NCBI GenBank assembly: GCA_020726505.1 | Contig: JAHLEZ010000021.1 | Location: 1 to 64,000, forward strand | DNA: 64,000 bases | Origin: Leptodontidium sp. MPI-SDFR-AT-0119 | Lineage: Eukaryota; Ascomycota; Leotiomycetes; Helotiales; Leptodontidiaceae | Direction of reading: 5' to 3' | In this document: one piece after another, positions 1 to 9,989 of the stretch | Layout of the letters: each line of letters begins with the position of its first letter | How positions within the stretch are numbered: position 1 is the stretch's first letter | Translations under genes and position numbers: made by a program | The notes under the pieces: model-generated | What the model saw: only the letters and a program-made list of their open reading frames with translations | Databases searched by the model: none | What the model was told of the DNA's origin: nothing

Positions 1-576
1 ACTTCTAATGTCTATCACTACTTTGACAAAGAAAGACCTAGGAATCTCCAGTCTATTCCTAGAAATACGTCGTAAACTCAACATACTATCAGTCTCATCA
101 CACAGACTACAATTTTAAATGGACAGACACCCTTCAAATCAAATGATCACGGTGCTTGTCGAGAAATCCATCATGTACTGCCGAGCAACAAGACAAGACT
201 CTGTGCTCACGGCTCTCTATGGCTATGGCAGCTCCTAGTACGTGTTGAGACCAATCCTCTCAGACCAGTCGAGCGAGGCCAGGTTCCAGAGCTCAACTGC
301 CCATACTCACTAAGAGAACTGGAGGAAGCTGTTTGGGGTGGAGGGGAGGCATGTAGGAGGTGGGGATTGCTGGCTTACTCAAATTGCTATCAGCCAAGCC
401 AACAGGCTGCGAGTCATAGGCGAGCAGAAGAGGCGAGAAGGGAATGGGGGGTGATGGCGTTTTGCTGTAACCTACATGAAATTTTAGGGCGTTCTTGTCT
501 TTCGCCGTATCACTGTGTTCTCTATATTCAATCTGTTGAACAACTGCACATTGTTGAAATAAGCGAACAGAACAAA
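1..576. other. Intergenic sequence left of the hAT element
   Basis: No gene is supported here. Small open frames exist on both strands but none has a recognisable domain. The flank at 577-584 is one half of the target duplication of the transposon that follows. Confidence 0.4.
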
Positions 577-584
577 GTCGGAAG

Positions 585-1483
585 CAGTGTGTTGACAAAC
601 TACTCTACTACTCGAGTAGTACTCAAGTACTACTCTAGAGTAGTGAAATAGAGTAGAGTAGTTGATTTTTAGACTACTCTAGAGTAGAATTAGAGTAGTT
701 ATTTTGACTACTCTAGAGTAGTTGATTAGTAAGCTAATAATAGTAAGAAGAAGAATAATAATAGTGTCTCTTAGGCTTAAACCTATTTTATAAATGCTAG
801 CGTTAATAGATCTTCTTTATAATTACAGCATTTAAACATCCGGATTTTGCTCTCTTTAAATATAAACTTTTTATTAAATTCGGTTTATTAGATCTCTTAT
901 GATTAAAACTTATATATTATAGAATAAAATAGCTTTATAAGTGCTACCGTGGACGGATTTTCTTAATAATTATAGCATTTAAAAGCGCTAATTTTACTCT
1001 CTTTAAATATAAATTTATTATTAACCTAAGTATTAGAAATCAAATATTGATTTATAATATAAAGAAACGCTTCAAATATAATTTATAATTAATCTGACAA
1101 ATACTAATCTTTGATGTATAATCTTAATTATTAATCTATCTTACTAATATATTATTAGTCTTTTTAATTTATAATACTCTATAAGTATTAATAATCGTAA
1201 TTAATAATATAGATTAGCTATTATTAGCTTATTTAATAAGTTATTAAGGTTATACTACGTAGGATATAGGACTCTCGAAGGCCGAGCCGCATCTAGCTAC
1301 TTTAGGTAAGGGTCCCGCAATCTAAGCCTAATTAGGCTAAGTGAGGTCACATGACTACTACTCGAGTACTACTCGAGTACTACTCTAGAGTAGTAGAGTA
1401 GAGTAGAGTATTAGGTAATATATACTAGAGTAGAGTAGAGTAGTGGCCACTACTCTACTCTACTCTACTCAGTCAACACACTG
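585..1483. mobile_element. Non-autonomous hAT-type DNA transposon (MITE-like), 899 bp
   Basis: The element begins CAGTGTGTTGAC and ends with its exact inverse GTCAACACACTG. It is flanked by a perfect 8-bp duplication, gtcggaag, at 577-584 and 1484-1491. An 8-bp duplication with a CAGTG terminus is the known signature of hAT elements. Inside each end lie dense subterminal repeats built from the palindromic unit actactctagagtagt and its variants (about 600-725 and 1350-1465). The AT-rich centre has no transposase frame, so it would depend on a transposase from elsewhere. It contains an imperfect internal direct duplication (788-879 and 933-1020). Family assignment is inference from ends and duplication length; the boundaries are seen directly. 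Confidence 0.9.
788..1020. repeat. Imperfect internal direct repeat inside the hAT element
   Basis: Two copies of about 90 bp (788-879 and 933-1020, period about 145) share the blocks agcatttaaa and ctctctttaaatataaa. They differ mostly by transitions, suggesting a local duplication followed by decay. Confidence 0.6.
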
Positions 1484-1783
1484 GTCGGAAGTGGCAGTCA
1501 TAATTCTCTTTGTGATGGGGCTGTCTATTGTGACTCCCAACAAAGCCACTTAAAGGTGGTGAATAAAACTAAGCATCAGTCAAGATCTACTTAAGGGAGC
1601 CTAGACTCGTAACTATTTATCTTCCTCTTTTTTCTGTACTACAATTCGCTACACATCGTTAGCATTAGACTTCATCAGACATCGCTGGCAGGCAAAGTCC
1701 TCTTCCACAGTTAGTGGGAAACAATACGGACCGTCTCCATTGAAGATCCATCATCGTCTGAAACAATACGCATTACAAACAAG

Positions 1784-1999
1784 ATGGACAAGTGCTCAGA
1801 AAACCAGAACAAACAAGAAGCCGCCAAAGTCGAATCGGAGAAAAAGGCCGCCGAGAAAGCAGCTCGCGATGCCCGGACTAAACGACTCGAGGAGACGCAT
1901 AGGAGACTCAAAGGTGAAGTCGAGGATTCAACAAAGGCAGAGATTACGTTGGCAAACGCAGACTATAAGGGAGCCGCAGTTACCTGGTTATGGTGTTGA
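1784..1999 (+). CDS. Small charged hypothetical protein, 71 aa
   Basis: The frame opens at an ATG with a reasonable context (caagATGG) and encodes a Lys/Glu/Ala-rich peptide. Residues 12-45 (EAAKVESEKKAAEKAARDAR and following) look like a single charged helix that could form a coiled coil. The last residues (AVTWLWC) look unlike the rest, so the true gene may splice onward or may not be a gene at all. I recognise no family. An overlapping 115-aa frame at 1740-2087 is Arg/Lys-rich and probably a shadow. Confidence 0.3.
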   Translation: MDKCSENQNKQEAAKVESEKKAAEKAARDARTKRLEETHRRLKGEVEDSTKAEITLANADYKGAAVTWLWC

Positions 2000-3028
2000 G
2001 GTCGGTTCTTTAAGCGAATTTCTTGAGCTTTTGAATTTTTGGGATAGTACGAATGGAACATTATCAAACGGGGTTTTGCTGAAGTAATGTCTACTTGTAC
2101 CTGCTTTGTCATTGATGCATATATGAATACAAAATACTCCGTTTATGGAGGCTATCTGACGCAGTGTATGGAGAACATGAGGTTTGGTTGGTACAAATCC
2201 CTGAATGACTGTAATAATATTACCAATAAGTGCAATAACGTCGTGACAAATGGTGTATAGAATTAGGGCTATGCCTAACATTGTAAGTACTCGGTCCTAG
2301 CTTCTGCTCTTCTGCTTTACTAGTACCGCTTCAACTCCTTGCCTACTTCGAGTGTACAGGATAGCGAGTCGTCAGGAAGTGAAGAAACTACGATATCGAT
2401 GCAGCTTCACAAAACGATGATTCATTGGTTGCATAAGGATGGTTGGAGAATCGACCACCGTGAAAAGAACCAAGTTTGCTAGGGAGGTGTCGAGGGCGGA
2501 TTACCGATAAATAAAGTCCTTATGTAAGGAAGCTACGGTACACGAACTCCTGGGAGCTTCTGCTCTCAGGAACGCTACCGTTCGAGGAACCCTGCCGTCC
2601 CTAGAACCCGTGGCAGCCGACATGCGACCTGATATCCTGGGACCTCGCTAACGCCCAGGATGCGTTGTTCGCATCAAGCAGACGGTATTACTATTGTCGC
2701 AAATTAATAGGAAGTTTACCAAGACTATTATTAGAATCACTTTCTAACTAGGTCGGCATGCATACAGATTAATAAGTAAGAAGTGATATGATAATCACTT
2801 TCCACTCGGGATAAGCGGGCTTCAAACACGGGGTGTTCGTGCAAAGACATTGGGAGGTTGACACCTCGCTTGCAACCTTGAAACCCGCAGGATTAAAAAG
2901 GGGAGCTTTAACTCTGCACGGCGCAGGGGAAGGGTTGTGCCTCAGCCGATCACTTGGCCAAGTTTGGTTGATGGCCGAAACCTTAAAGCTGAACTGCTCC
3001 CTCCTCGCAGAGCCGTTGATTTTCAACC
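2000..3028. other. Intergenic sequence, with a possible F-box relic at its right end
   Basis: Nothing convincing is coded in 2000-2900. From about 2920 to 3030, in a different frame from the gene downstream, a stretch reads LKLNCSLLAEPLIFNH. This resembles the end of a fungal F-box (the part usually reading like 'C..LAEPLLFRH') and suggests that the 5' part of the next gene is out of frame. Confidence 0.35.
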
Positions 3029-4171
3029 ATGAGGAGGGTGTTCTCATTCCTTCGAGCGAATCGAAACCTCTACATACAATCTTCGGTAAATAACTGGCCT
3101 CCTTCTGGTGAATCTCTCGCCTTCACCCAATATAGCGACATGGAGCTCACGCTCAGTCCTTCATCGCCCACCTTGCTTGCGCTGCTACAGCGACCAGACG
3201 ATGCGCAGTTCACTCATCATGTTATTTTTCACTTGCGTCCCTGTGAGCTGGACAGCGGCGATATGCGCCAAGTGATCAAGATCATCTGTCAGATGAGCTC
3301 GCTTCGCAAAGTCGAATTATGCTACCGCGTCGGGAGTCCAATTCTTGACTTCATACATCAAGTCGCGCCATCATCCTTTTCGCAACTCCAAGCCTTCCAC
3401 CTTCAGCCGGAACCCCTTGAAGGGCCGAGTGATTGGAAGCAGATGGACGTTTCCGCCGTCCCAGTCTTGCAACTATCTGACTTGCCTGAAGCTGAGGAGC
3501 TGTATTTACATGGACTAGAACTTACGAGCAAGTCTAGTGCAGCAGACCTTGGCAGATCATTCCAGACTCGGCGACTTACATTGAAGGAGTGCCAGATCAA
3601 GGCACCAGAGCTCGGCCTGCTCCTGCGCCGCAGTCCAAGACTCACCTCGCTGGAATGCGGGGTCTTGATTGATGCCGAAAAAGCTCGCGAATGGTTTGAC
3701 TTGACCATGATCAACCAGGGGCTGGCGTCCTTTTACGCTACCTTGAAACATCTGACCATCTCATTCGAGCTTGCCACATCGACGGCAATCGACACCGGGA
3801 ACGAAGGAACTTGGGGCATACGATCATCCTTGACGTCACTGGAGTCATTTTCGCAGTTGCAGAGCCTCGAAATTAGCTTTGTCACGCTTCTGGGCTGGAA
3901 CGCCTCAAGCGCGCCGAGTCTATCAGAGGTCCTGCCTCAAGGTCTCCAGCATTTGGTGCTCACGCGCGACGAGGCATTCTGGTGGGGTTACCAATGGGAT
4001 GAGGGTTTTGCGACGGGGGCGATCAGGAATATGATCCAACAGTATGTTGAGCTGCACCAGGGTCACTTGCGGGAGTTAGCTCTGCATGTTCCCGAGGGGA
4101 TGGGAAGTTTCGAGATCGATGTCCCTTCCACCCGGGACGTCAAAGTGAAAATCATAGAGGACGAATTCTAG
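3029..4171 (+). CDS. F-box/LRR-like protein, N-terminus probably lost or frameshifted
   Basis: The frame encodes 380 aa. From about residue 38 it has the look of fungal F-box proteins with degenerate leucine-rich repeats: LRKVELCYR (about 92), LTSLECG (about 205), LKHLTISFE (about 242), LQSLEISFV (about 276), LQHLVLTRDEAFWWGY (about 306) and LRELALHVP (about 346). In this family the N-terminal F-box binds Skp1 of an SCF ubiquitin ligase and the repeats choose the substrate. Here the F-box itself is missing from the frame, but an F-box-like stretch lies just upstream in another frame (about 2920-3030). Alternative starts are the ATG at 3029 or that of MELTLSPSS at 3140. It may be a pseudogene, or an intron may join the two frames; no clean GT-AG pair is obvious. 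Confidence 0.6.
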   Translation: MRRVFSFLRANRNLYIQSSVNNWPPSGESLAFTQYSDMELTLSPSSPTLLALLQRPDDAQFTHHVIFHLRPCELDSGDMRQVIKIICQMSSLRKVELCYRVGSPILDFIHQVAPSSFSQLQAFHLQPEPLEGPSDWKQMDVSAVPVLQLSDLPEAEELYLHGLELTSKSSAADLGRSFQTRRLTLKECQIKAPELGLLLRRSPRLTSLECGVLIDAEKAREWFDLTMINQGLASFYATLKHLTISFELATSTAIDTGNEGTWGIRSSLTSLESFSQLQSLEISFVTLLGWNASSAPSLSEVLPQGLQHLVLTRDEAFWWGYQWDEGFATGAIRNMIQQYVELHQGHLRELALHVPEGMGSFEIDVPSTRDVKVKIIEDEF

Positions 4172-4790
4172 CGTCATATTGATCGGATGGCATTAGTACT
4201 ATGGCATGAACGAAGACCAATGCGAAACGATCCGCGTTAAAGTCAAATCGTGACTATCAATATGCAAGTCATTTAAATAAACTTCCAGGCGAAACGTCCC
4301 GCATCATAGCCAGACACTAGTCGTCAATTAGCTTTGCAGTCCATACCAGAAATATATCCTGCCTTCTACTCTGTTACGCCTGTGCTTTTATTCGAGGTAT
4401 CATCAATTAGCGAAGCTGAGACCCTTGTAATACTATGAGAGAAGTTGTGAGCCTCTCACATCATAAGACTTCTCAAGATCCGAACAGACGTAGGGCGCAA
4501 GTTTCTTATGCACATGCACATGCGACGTAGAACTTCCAAAGAAGGCCACGGCTCTCACTAGGATCAGGATCAGGATCATTCTGAACGCTTGACTGGTATT
4601 CTCGGTAATTTTCTCCCCATAACGGGGTAGGACTACGAAACAAGGATATATACTTTGTATATATATATATCGCTTCCCTGTTAAGGTTTGCGCTAGCCCG
4701 TGCGTTTATGATAACTCGATCCCGGGTTCTGGCAGCAAGCACAGCACAGCACTGCACTGCACGATCTCCAACCTCCCAAAACACTAAATC
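4172..4790. other. Intergenic, with simple repeats
   Basis: No gene seen. It holds a short TA microsatellite (about 4647-4671) and a small GATCAG tandem repeat (about 4561-4577). This is the space between two convergent genes. Confidence 0.4.
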
Positions 4791-5713
4791 TCAGCTTTCA
4801 CAGACTGGGACGTAGGTTATTTCCACGGGCACCGTGGTCGGATTAGATAGGGTGCCTGATGGGAGAGGCGGTGCGACGATCTTCATGCTGCCCAGGAACT
4901 GGGAGCAACCCCAGGTGGTCGCATCGCCCGCTTTACCAGCACAGGGTTCGTATGCTGGTGGAGATCGTCAGGAATGCTCGCTCTCGAGGAAAATGAGAAG
5001 GAAGGAAGAAACATACGCTTGGCGCCTCTCTTTTTGTTACCTCCGTCCCCGTATGCTGCTGCTCGCATTCCGGCCGGAAGCGTCGACTTGTCGGCCGCGC
5101 TAACGGCAGGATCCAAGTAATACTGGTGCATGGCGAGAATCTCCGCGCAGCTCGCCTTGTTCGTGTGGTGAGGTGATACATTCGCATCGACTTCCGTTCG
5201 TAGCGCCATCTGACAACGGTCAAGCGCCAATGCTACCTGCGCGGGCTGGCCATTGGCGCCCGTGTAGCCGTAGATGAACTTGCCGCCCTTCATAGAGCTG
5301 GCCAGGTAGATGGTGTTTCCCACGGCGATCAGGCCCATCATACCCGGTTCGTCCTTCTTCAGGATGGTGTCTGCATTCTGCCTGCCGTTCACTGGACGGC
5401 GCGCCGCGATGTCGGTCTGCATCTCATCCCACGCTTGTTTGGCCAGGGCGTAGAGATCGTCGTCATTGAAGAGAGTGCTGACAGCACTGTCATACCGCAG
5501 TTTAGATGTCCAGACGAAATTGCGTTGGCTGACAGCCGACTTGTCTTGCCTGATACCGAGGCCTGTGATTGGTTGCGCAGTGGAAGTGGAAGTGGGAGCA
5601 CTGATTGTTATTTCAACTGTTTCCGTCGTTTGTGCTTGGGCAAAGACGGAGAGACAGACGAGGATGAGCAGGAGGAGCCTTGTCAGGCGACTTGACTCTT
5701 TGTTGAATGGCAT
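4791..5713 (-). CDS. Secreted Cys-containing protein, 278 aa, one intron
   Basis: The gene reads complement(4791..4954,5041..5713). The intron 5040-4955 (86 nt) has a GTAAC donor, a CTGAC branch site and a CAG acceptor, and keeps frame exactly. Residues 1-28 are a classic signal peptide (hydrophobic LLLLILVCLSVFA, then AQA). The mature protein has GNTIYLASSMKGG (132-144), an ALDRCQM segment, SCAEILAMHQYYL (188-200) and, only after splicing, YEPCAGKAGDATTWGC (226-241). The pairing of an SCAE motif with a later PC...GC motif resembles the two metal-binding motifs of deaminase-fold proteins, but the spacing in the second motif (Cys229 to Cys241) is wider than the usual PCxxC. That link is inference. 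Without splicing the frame runs into an unrelated tail that lacks the second motif, so the spliced form is strongly preferred. It is probably exported by the fungus. Confidence 0.75.
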
Positions 5714-6506
5714 TGTTTTGGTCGGTTGTGTGAAGATCTCCGAGAAGTCTCCTGTTGAGGAGAAGATGGATGTAAAGAGATGGTATCGACGAGCTTAATT
5801 ATGGAACATTTGCCTGCTACATAATCACCAGCGAAAAGACGTCACAAGGAGAAGATGGGTGTTAGTTTTGTAAAGATAGAATACCGAGGAACTCAATTTA
5901 TGAAACGTAGACTAAATTGACGGGCAGGATGTTTATGTGCACTAGAGTCTACCCCGAGGCGTGGTATGACAGTCCGAACGATGAACTTAGAAAAGTAAAG
6001 CATTAGAACGCAGTGCTCGCAAAAGAAACCTAGAAACGTACAGTACTAGAAAGCATGTTCCCAACAGAAGTTCTTTGAATAGATAAAACATGGGCCGTGG
6101 CTTAGCTAACCATCAAGTGTATTCAGGGGTTGCGAAACACGAAATATAATGAAAGTGGCAGACTTGCTCAACGACCGGAATTGTCGGCGAGGCCGAACTT
6201 CCCGCCTCACGAGGCGGCATTGAAAGATGAAAAAACTCAGATCTATAAAAAAATGTGTTGTCAATGCCGGGCCCCCAACCCGTACAGAATGACTTGGTTA
6301 TGTTTTGAATGTTCTCGCGGAGGGTAGTCCGCTCCATGATCTCGAACTTAGAGCTGAGGTGGGAAAAAAAGGATATCAAGAGCAGCTCCCGTCGCTCTCT
6401 CTTCGTTATGCTCGCTGGATTGCATCAGCGCATACTTCGGCTTCAATCTCACCTGACGCTTGTCTGATCTCGTCGTCTTTAAATCATCCTTCCAGTGTCG
6501 CTCAAT
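5714..6506. other. Divergent promoter region between the secreted protein and the SGNH hydrolase
   Basis: About 790 bp separate the two divergent start codons. No gene is supported. The 6400-6500 stretch is pyrimidine-rich, as is common just upstream of fungal start codons. Confidence 0.4.
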
Positions 6507-7858
6507 ATGCGTCACGGTTTATATTCTTTTGCCGGGCTCGCGGTACTTCAAGCGAGTGTTGTGCAAGCGTTGCCTTGGTCAATACGATCCCTCTTCGGGC
6601 GACAGAGCTCGGACCAAGGAACCGATGTGACAGATCTAACCTTCATCCGTAAATGGGCTGCGATTGGTGATTCCTAGTAGGCAAATGCTGTATCATTCAA
6701 GTCAACACTATGGCTAACATTGCTAGTGCCGCCGGAATTGGAGCCGGATCAAAGTTGTCTGATTCTGGAAGTTGCGGTCGATATGATAACTCGTATCCTA
6801 TGATGCTACAGCGTTATGATCAGATGCCAGACCCAGCGCCAACCATGGAGTTCTTGGCCTGCTCCGGCGCCACGACGCCAGAAGTTTTGAGTAAACAAGT
6901 ATCGAAGCTCGGGACGGGATATGACTTGATCACGCTGAGCACTGGAGGCAACGATGTCGGCCTCGTGAGTATACTCAATCAATGTATCTACCAGTGGAAC
7001 TCCAACAATGGAAACGGCGGGTGCGACAACCAGCTGACTGAGTCCGAGAGGCTGATCAAAGATGTGCTGCCTGGGAACTTCGACAAGATCACTGCCGAGC
7101 TGAAGAACAAAGTCGGTTCCGACCGGCGCATTTATTGGACCGGGTACGCTAACTTCTTCGACGACTCGACTACTGACTGTGATGGGGTCTCGTGGGCGTT
7201 CTTTTTTAATCTTGAGCGGAAGCAATTTCTCACGCAGGCGCGTCGGAAGCGCATGAATGACTTAGTCAATGCTGTCAACGACCAGATTAAGGCTGCCGCC
7301 GCTCGTGGAGGAGATCAGTTTGTGTTTGTTGACTACAACCAGTACTTTATCCAGACACAAGGCCGATTCTGCGAAGGCTCAACGAAGGAACCCGATGGTG
7401 GCCGGGACGGTCTTCTCTTCTTTGAATGGGATACAGATAACGTCCCAACCACGTTGACCCGCCGTGGTGGAATCCCTGGATTCGATGATGTACTCCCGGG
7501 TGATTTTATCGACATTGACAAGCGCCAAGCGAACTCAACGCCGCCTGGAGACTCACCTGGATTCGATGAACAGGTCTTCAGCCTTCTACAGGCAGGCAGG
7601 GCCGCAAACAACAGTCTCGTGATCTCGCTGCCAGACAATAGTGCTGCTGACCCGGCCTTTCGCGGACGTACAACACTTAGTATCAACGACCTGATTTTCG
7701 ATACTATCCTGAGAGTGTTCCACCCGCAGCCCGCGGGTCACGCTATCATCACCAGCTTGCTGGTCTGGCATATATCTGATCAGCAGGCGAAAGCACTTAA
7801 TGTAACATGGGGACCCGAAAAGGGAGGAGACGGATCCTTGGCTTGTGCGCTGTCATAG
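6507..7858 (+). CDS. Secreted GDSL/SGNH-family hydrolase, 433 aa, one intron
   Basis: The gene reads join(6507..6676,6727..7858). The 50-nt intron has GTAGGC, a CTAAC branch site and a TAG acceptor. It splits the Tyr codon of the nucleophile block, so only the spliced form gives IGDSYAAGIGAG with Ser56 as expected nucleophile. Residues 1-21 (MRHGLYSFAGLAVLQASVVQA) are a signal peptide. Further SGNH landmarks are STGGNDVGL (Asn132, oxyanion hole) and HPQPAGH (389-395), which carries the catalytic His. These enzymes hydrolyse ester bonds of lipids or acetylated carbohydrates outside the cell; the substrate here is unknown. A KR dibasic site (IDKRQANS) in a Pro/Gly/Asp-rich insert before the last block could be a Kex2-type cleavage site. 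The first in-frame ATG after the upstream stop is at 6507. Confidence 0.88.
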
Positions 7859-8690
7859 GAGGGCGGGCTAGACGTCGTGTACATAGACTAGCACATAAGT
7901 TTGCCTTTATCTAAATTCATCCTATTAGCATGTTTGAGGAGATGTGCTAAATATAATTATGCTCCAGACGTAATTGCGTAGCCAGCACGAAGTAATCTTG
8001 CCCTTCAACGAATCTAATACTGCCAAGTCTGCTAGTACCTTTTACCTCTTCTCACTAGTGGATAAGCAGAACTTATTGTTAGTGCGTTTAGCGGGGCGGT
8101 TACGCGAAATCGTATGCGATTACTTAAGTCCTGTTAATAAGTGCGCCGCGCCTTCGAGGGGCCGCATCTCAAGCACCGCCTGCTTAAATTTTATAATAAA
8201 GGCATTGTTAAAACCGCGCGCGCGCGGCTGTTAAAATGGGCTTGTAGGCGAGCGATTTAAATAGGTAATTGCCGAGATATTAAGAGGTAAAAGTCACGTG
8301 ATATTAAGAGAAGTATAAGACTAAGAGTACTCGCGACACATAATATAAGGGTTTATAAAAGAAGTAGATTTTAAGTAGAAGAAAGTCTTAGCTAACTATT
8401 ATAGTCCTTTCGTTAACTATTTATTACGCGAAGCGCCGCCCCGCCGCCCCTAAAGCCCCCCGCGGCCTCGCTTACTTTGTTTACTTTGCCCCCTCCCCTT
8501 CCCTCGTAGGCTTAGGCCCTCTTAGCCCTCCTAGCGGCGCTAGCGGCGCTGGCGTAACTCGTCCACGAGCTAATTCAGGCTTTAGCCGGCGCGTAGCTAC
8601 TCGAGCTCGACGACGGCCTTCTTCTCGGTCTTTCCCCGCGTTATACGGGCATAGACCACGTCTTAAATAACTTTACGCTAATAAAACTAG
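7859..8690. other. 3' flank of the hydrolase grading into RIP-mutated repeat
   Basis: To about 8070 this is ordinary intergenic sequence. From about 8080 onward it becomes rich in TA and CG and poor in CA/TG, the composition of the transposon nest to the right. The outer edge of the old repeat cannot be placed to the base. Confidence 0.45.
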
Positions 8691-9439
8691 TGTTACGGAG
8701 GCACTCAAGACAGACAGATTCAAGACAATACACTTCGTACTTAGAACAATAGATATAGAAGAAGGACAGCTGTAGCTGTAGCTGACCCCTATATCCTTAA
8801 AGCTGAAACACTAGCCCCTAAACACGTGACGTCAGCACCAAGACCGTCACAACTAGACCTTAATTATATTCCCTAGCCGCTAGCGGCTCCCTTAGCACTC
8901 TTCGAGCTCCCTAATCGCCACTTAGCCCAGTAGCCCGTCTCGTTATTCTCGCTAGGCGTCCTTGATTATAAAGACTCGAGCTAGGGCTATTACGGCTAAT
9001 AAGCTTAGCTTAATAAGAGGCGCGAGAGGGAAAAGCGTAAGCGTAAGCGTAAAGACGGGCACTGTTACTATATCCGCTATTAATATCCCCGGCCTTATGC
9101 CTAAGTAGCTCGTGACTAAGGTTATTGTCGTAGTAATTAAGACTTGGCCTTATACGAGGGCATCGAGGTTACTTTATAAAGCTTATAATCGGTCCTTGAG
9201 CCGGCCCTCGAGCCGGCTAACGAGCCGCTGCGTGCTCTAAAGGATCGCCTCGCGCGCGCTCTCGAGAACACTATTTAACTTAGGTAACGCGCGCTCGAGG
9301 AGTAAGCTTTGTGGCTCGCTCGGCCTTATAGTGTCGGCCTAAATAAGTAAGGCGAACTCGTCTTAATTTAACTTATAAAAAGGGGCGTAAGCGAAAAACG
9401 ATAGCGCGGGGTAACGAGGCTATAATATAACGAGGTCTT
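8280..9439. mobile_element. Left part of an unidentified RIP-mutated repeat split by gypsy-A1
   Basis: The sequence is stop-rich in all frames and depleted in CA/TG. It ends at gtctt (9435-9439) and resumes after the gypsy-A1 right LTR with the same 5 bases (30111-30115), so 9439 and 30116 were adjacent before insertion. Leu/Ala-rich stretches can be read if TAG/TAA are treated as mutated CAG/CAA, but I recognise no domain and do not name the family. Confidence 0.5.
8691..8851. mobile_element. Solo LTR, 161 bp
   Basis: It starts TGTTACGGAG and ends GACCGTCACA followed by one A. It is flanked by a 5-bp duplication actag at 8686-8690 and 8852-8856. It keeps many CA dinucleotides (for example cactcaagacagacagatt), unlike the RIP-mutated sequence on both sides. 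It therefore probably arrived after the surroundings were mutated, or was too short to be targeted. Confidence 0.7.
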
Positions 9440-9741
9440 TGTTACGACCTACGATGCGCCTCGTATTCTAACCGACACAGGCTCGTAGCATCGCTAGCTA
9501 TACGACGGCGCTAAGCCCGATAAGGAAGACTAAGTGGCGAGCTTGCGATATATTGACGTGAACGGCACGCGACTACGCTAGGCCCTATTAGGAGGGTCCT
9601 TCATATATTTATACTCGAGCCCTCCCTTATAAAGAGCTCTCCTTTCCTCCTTGTCTTTTCTTCTCGATTCTAAGCGTAGCCTTAAGTCTAAATATAAAGC
9701 TTAAGTCTACTCGCCGTATTAACCTTTGGCTAGCCGTAACA
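9440..9741 (+). repeat. 5' LTR of gypsy-A1
   Basis: 302 bp, TGTTACGACC to CCGTAACA. The same LTR family recurs at 29809-30110, 41645-41945 and 55619-55919. Confidence 0.93.
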
Positions 9742-9989
9742 TAAGAAAAGACTAATACCCCTTTACTATAAAGCGTTATATCTCACCTAGTCTTACGCCT
9801 TATTAACTTGCCCTTATAATAAGTTAACAACGAGCCTCAATACCTTTAGCCTATTCGACAGATAAGTACCTCTCTGCCCTTGTAGTAAACTGTCCTAGAG
9901 AAAGCTAGATATTCTCCCGTAGTTAACTTACCTTATTATAACTTAACGCGCGCCCCTATTTTAAATACATATTTAATTAACAAATCAAT

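Noticed and set aside
2480..2720. Possible solo LTR (gtgtcgagggcgg...tattgtcgca)
   Set aside because: No inverted termini and no flanking 5-bp duplication.
4933..5223. Minus-strand 96-aa frame overlapping the secreted protein
   Set aside because: A shadow frame; the spliced reading with signal peptide and matching motifs explains the region.
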